Source of the DNA: Bradyrhizobium iriomotense
Lineage (GTDB): Bacteria; Pseudomonadota; Alphaproteobacteria; Rhizobiales; Xanthobacteraceae
DNA: 64,000 nucleotides
Reading direction: 5' to 3'
Assembly: GCF_018129405.1 (NCBI RefSeq)
Contig: NZ_JAFCLP010000002.1
Coordinates: 837,781-901,780, forward strand
The position numbers were made by a program, and so were the translations under genes. Under the pieces are notes generated by a model, which searched no databases, was not told the origin of the DNA, and saw only the letters and a program-made list of their open reading frames with translations. Positions 62,340 through 64,000 of the stretch are shown here, in pieces (position 1 is the first letter of the stretch; each line of letters begins with the position of its first letter).

Positions 62340-63068
62340 ATGCCGGCAAACCTCGCTTCCGCGCTGATCACGAAGCTGACTGTGTCCAACAATATGGATG
62401 CTGACGACATCCGCGCCATTCAGGGTTTGCGGATTCGCGAGCGGCGTCTCGACGCCGGCGAAATCATTGTGGCTGACGGAGCGCGGCCCACTGACTGTTG
62501 CCTGATCGCGGATGGATTTGCGTTCCGGTCGAAGACGACGGTGGATGGAGAACGGCAGGTTCTCTCCATCCACATACCGGGTGAGATCCCTGACCTTCAA
62601 AGCCTTCATCTCAAGGTGATGGATCATGACCTGATCGCCGTCACCCGCTGCAACCTGGGCTTCATCTCGCACGACGATCTGAGAGCGATCAATCAGCAAC
62701 GCCCGAACCTGGCAGCGGCCCTGTGGCGCGAAACGCTGATTGATGGAGCGATCTTCAGGGAATGGATCGTCAACGTCGGACGCAGGGAGGCGACACCCAG
62801 AATGGCCCACCTCCTGATTGAATTGCATCGGAGGCTCAAGGCAATCGGGCATACCCGAGGTGGGGAGTTCGGCTTGCCCATCACTCAAGCCGACCTCGGA
62901 GACTGCCTCGGATTGTCGGTGGTGCATACCAACCGGGTTCTCCAAAACCTCCGGAAGGAAGGGCTGGTCGCGGTGAGTCGATCAGAGTTTCACATCCTCA
63001 AACCCAGGGAGATGGAAGAACTTGCAGGCTTCGACCCGACCTACCTGCATCTCAGTCCGAGCAGTTAA
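62340..63068 (+). CDS. Crp/Fnr family transcriptional regulator
   Basis: A 242-residue regulator with an N-terminal cyclic-nucleotide-type domain and a C-terminal winged HTH (ITQADLGDCLGLSVVHTNRVLQNLRKEGLV, about 180-209). No Fe-S Cys cluster of the FNR kind is seen, so it likely senses another signal. An AGGAG site fixes the start. Confidence 0.88.
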   Translation: MPANLASALITKLTVSNNMDADDIRAIQGLRIRERRLDAGEIIVADGARPTDCCLIADGFAFRSKTTVDGERQVLSIHIPGEIPDLQSLHLKVMDHDLIAVTRCNLGFISHDDLRAINQQRPNLAAALWRETLIDGAIFREWIVNVGRREATPRMAHLLIELHRRLKAIGHTRGGEFGLPITQADLGDCLGLSVVHTNRVLQNLRKEGLVAVSRSEFHILKPREMEELAGFDPTYLHLSPSS

Positions 63069-63277
63069 TTGAGCTTTTGGGCCCGCACATCGATGCGGTA
63101 GAGCGGATCACCCTCCCGGTGGACGACGAGGGACCAATCGCCTCCATCGGAGCTGAGTGTCGATTCAATGTCCCTCACCGTGCGGAGAGCCTGATGCCAT
63201 GCAGCTTCATCGTTCGGCAGCTCTTCGCTGTCAGAGAAATCGCCGCCGTCCGAGATCTTGAACGAATATCGCGCCAT
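63065..63277 (-). CDS. DUF6894-type small protein
   Basis: A 70-residue protein with the family pattern MARYSFKISDGGDFSDSEE, common in Bradyrhizobium. The ATG at 63277 matches that start. Its stop overlaps the convergent regulator gene by 4 bp. Function unknown. Confidence 0.75.
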   Translation of the reverse strand: MARYSFKISDGGDFSDSEELPNDEAAWHQALRTVRDIESTLSSDGGDWSLVVHREGDPLYRIDVRAQKLN

Positions 63278-63433
63278 CCAGTTGAACGCCGACAACCCGC
63301 GACGCGTTCCTGGCCGTCAGGCGTCGAGGAACCGGACGGGCCGGCGACGGGACAATGGAGGAGGGCTGCTTAGGAACGATCGAGCCGGGTTACGGTTGCG
63401 GCAATGAAGGCGGTCAAATGAAAGTGTGATTTG

Positions 63434-63697
63434 ATGACGCACATCATCTTCAGCGACTACCGTAATGCGGCTGCCGAGCAAGCTTATGACATCGCGTGGG
63501 ACTTTCTCACGCGCACCGGGGCAATCCGGGATGAATTCGAGGCGTGCGTTTTTCTCGCGCAGCGCCTCGCCACGATGGTCGAGGAAGGACAGACCAATCG
63601 CATCCGGATGGCCAATCGCGCGATCTCCCAATATCAGCACCACATCAGCGAATGCGACGATCTCGTCCGATGTGGCGGCTGTCGCGGCGCGCGGTGA
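63434..63697 (+). CDS. small hypothetical protein
   Basis: An 87-residue helical protein (SDYRNAAAEQAYDIAWDFLTRTG, ANRAISQYQHHISEC) with three Cys near the end. I associate it with small conserved rhizobial proteins. Unknown function. Confidence 0.6.
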   Translation: MTHIIFSDYRNAAAEQAYDIAWDFLTRTGAIRDEFEACVFLAQRLATMVEEGQTNRIRMANRAISQYQHHISECDDLVRCGGCRGAR

Positions 63698-63853
63698 GCC
63701 TGCGGGCCCCCCCGCGTGCCGGAATTGACCAACGAAGCCGGTAACCCTTTTCCCATATTGGGTTGACCCCGGCGGCCGATCTGTCAGAGAAGGGCGGCGG
63801 CCGGAACGGGAATCCGGCGGCCTTCGGGGCGCTGTTGGGAGTGGGTAGCACAT

Positions 63854-64000
63854 ATGGCTGAGCGGATCGCTCTCATCACCGGTGTGACCGGCCAGGACGG
63901 CGCCTATCTCGCCGAATATCTGCTGTCGCTCGGCTATGTCGTGCACGGCATCAAGCGGCGCTCGTCCTCGTTCAACACGGCGCGTGTCGACCACCTCTAC
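63854..64000 (+). CDS. gmd: GDP-mannose 4,6-dehydratase, 5' part
   Basis: The window ends 49 codons into this gene. The residues match Gmd, which makes GDP-4-keto-6-deoxymannose for fucose and related sugars: the Rossmann motif [18 protein letters not shown] at the start and [18 protein letters not shown]. Partial because the window ends, not because of damage. Confidence 0.92.
   Translation, partial: MAERIALITGVTGQDGAYLAEYLLSLGYVVHGIKRRSSSFNTARVDHLY

Noticed and set aside
1-64000. CRISPR arrays, complete insertion sequences and rRNA genes
   Set aside because: No regularly spaced repeats, transposase genes or rRNA segments were seen in the window, although I cannot rule out very short IS remnants.

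Overview
The window is high-GC alphaproteobacterial DNA that reads as a Bradyrhizobium or close-relative chromosome. Evidence: many small secreted bradyrhizobial-type proteins, an Omp25/RopB-like beta-barrel protein, a DUF6894-type protein, GTG starts and Bradyrhizobium-style intergenic palindromic repeats. The genus is my inference; no rRNA is present to confirm it.

Left flank (1-23,125) is ordinary chromosome. It carries a MOSC protein translationally coupled to a ferredoxin-type reductase, yidD, an Fe-S scaffold gene divergent from folE-hisI, a lytic transglycosylase, a DUF2336 protein, a receiver/Hpt signalling pair, nadK, an S10 peptidase, a serine hydrolase, a TPR protein, an outer-membrane barrel, two methyltransferases, a GFA-type zinc protein, tRNA-Thr(TGT) and several small secreted proteins.

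The middle (23,126-47,236) is a 24-kb integrative island in the 3' half of tRNA-Tyr(GTA). The intact tRNA lies at the right end, a displaced 58-bp copy of its 3' part at the left end, and a P4-type tyrosine integrase just inside the left end. A 19-bp repeat sits near both ends. Inside are an AlpA-like regulator, several small HTH proteins, a primase-polymerase/helicase with a large nested inverted repeat in its gene, small cargo genes, a tail-assembly chaperone-like gene plus a tail tape-measure gene without any capsid, portal or terminase gene, a Panacea/SocA-type gene overlapping a membrane protein gene (candidate toxin-antitoxin pair), and a tightly overlapping three-gene operon: MmeI-like N6-adenine DNA methyltransferase, SF2 helicase and GIY-YIG nuclease. 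I read it as a phage-satellite-like element carrying defence cargo. The methyltransferase/helicase/GIY-YIG operon is the strongest candidate for an unusual system.

The right flank (47,237-64,000) returns to chromosome: rlmB, an LLM flavin oxidoreductase, a LysR regulator divergent from an MFS/GAF/amidohydrolase operon with a clear T-N11-A dyad between them, a UvrD-like helicase, a TMEM175-type channel, YciI, a periplasmic solute-binding protein, a hybrid histidine kinase, a 14-codon micro-ORF with a perfect extended Shine-Dalgarno, tRNA-Gly(TCC), a phosphoesterase, a Crp/Fnr regulator and the start of gmd at the window edge.
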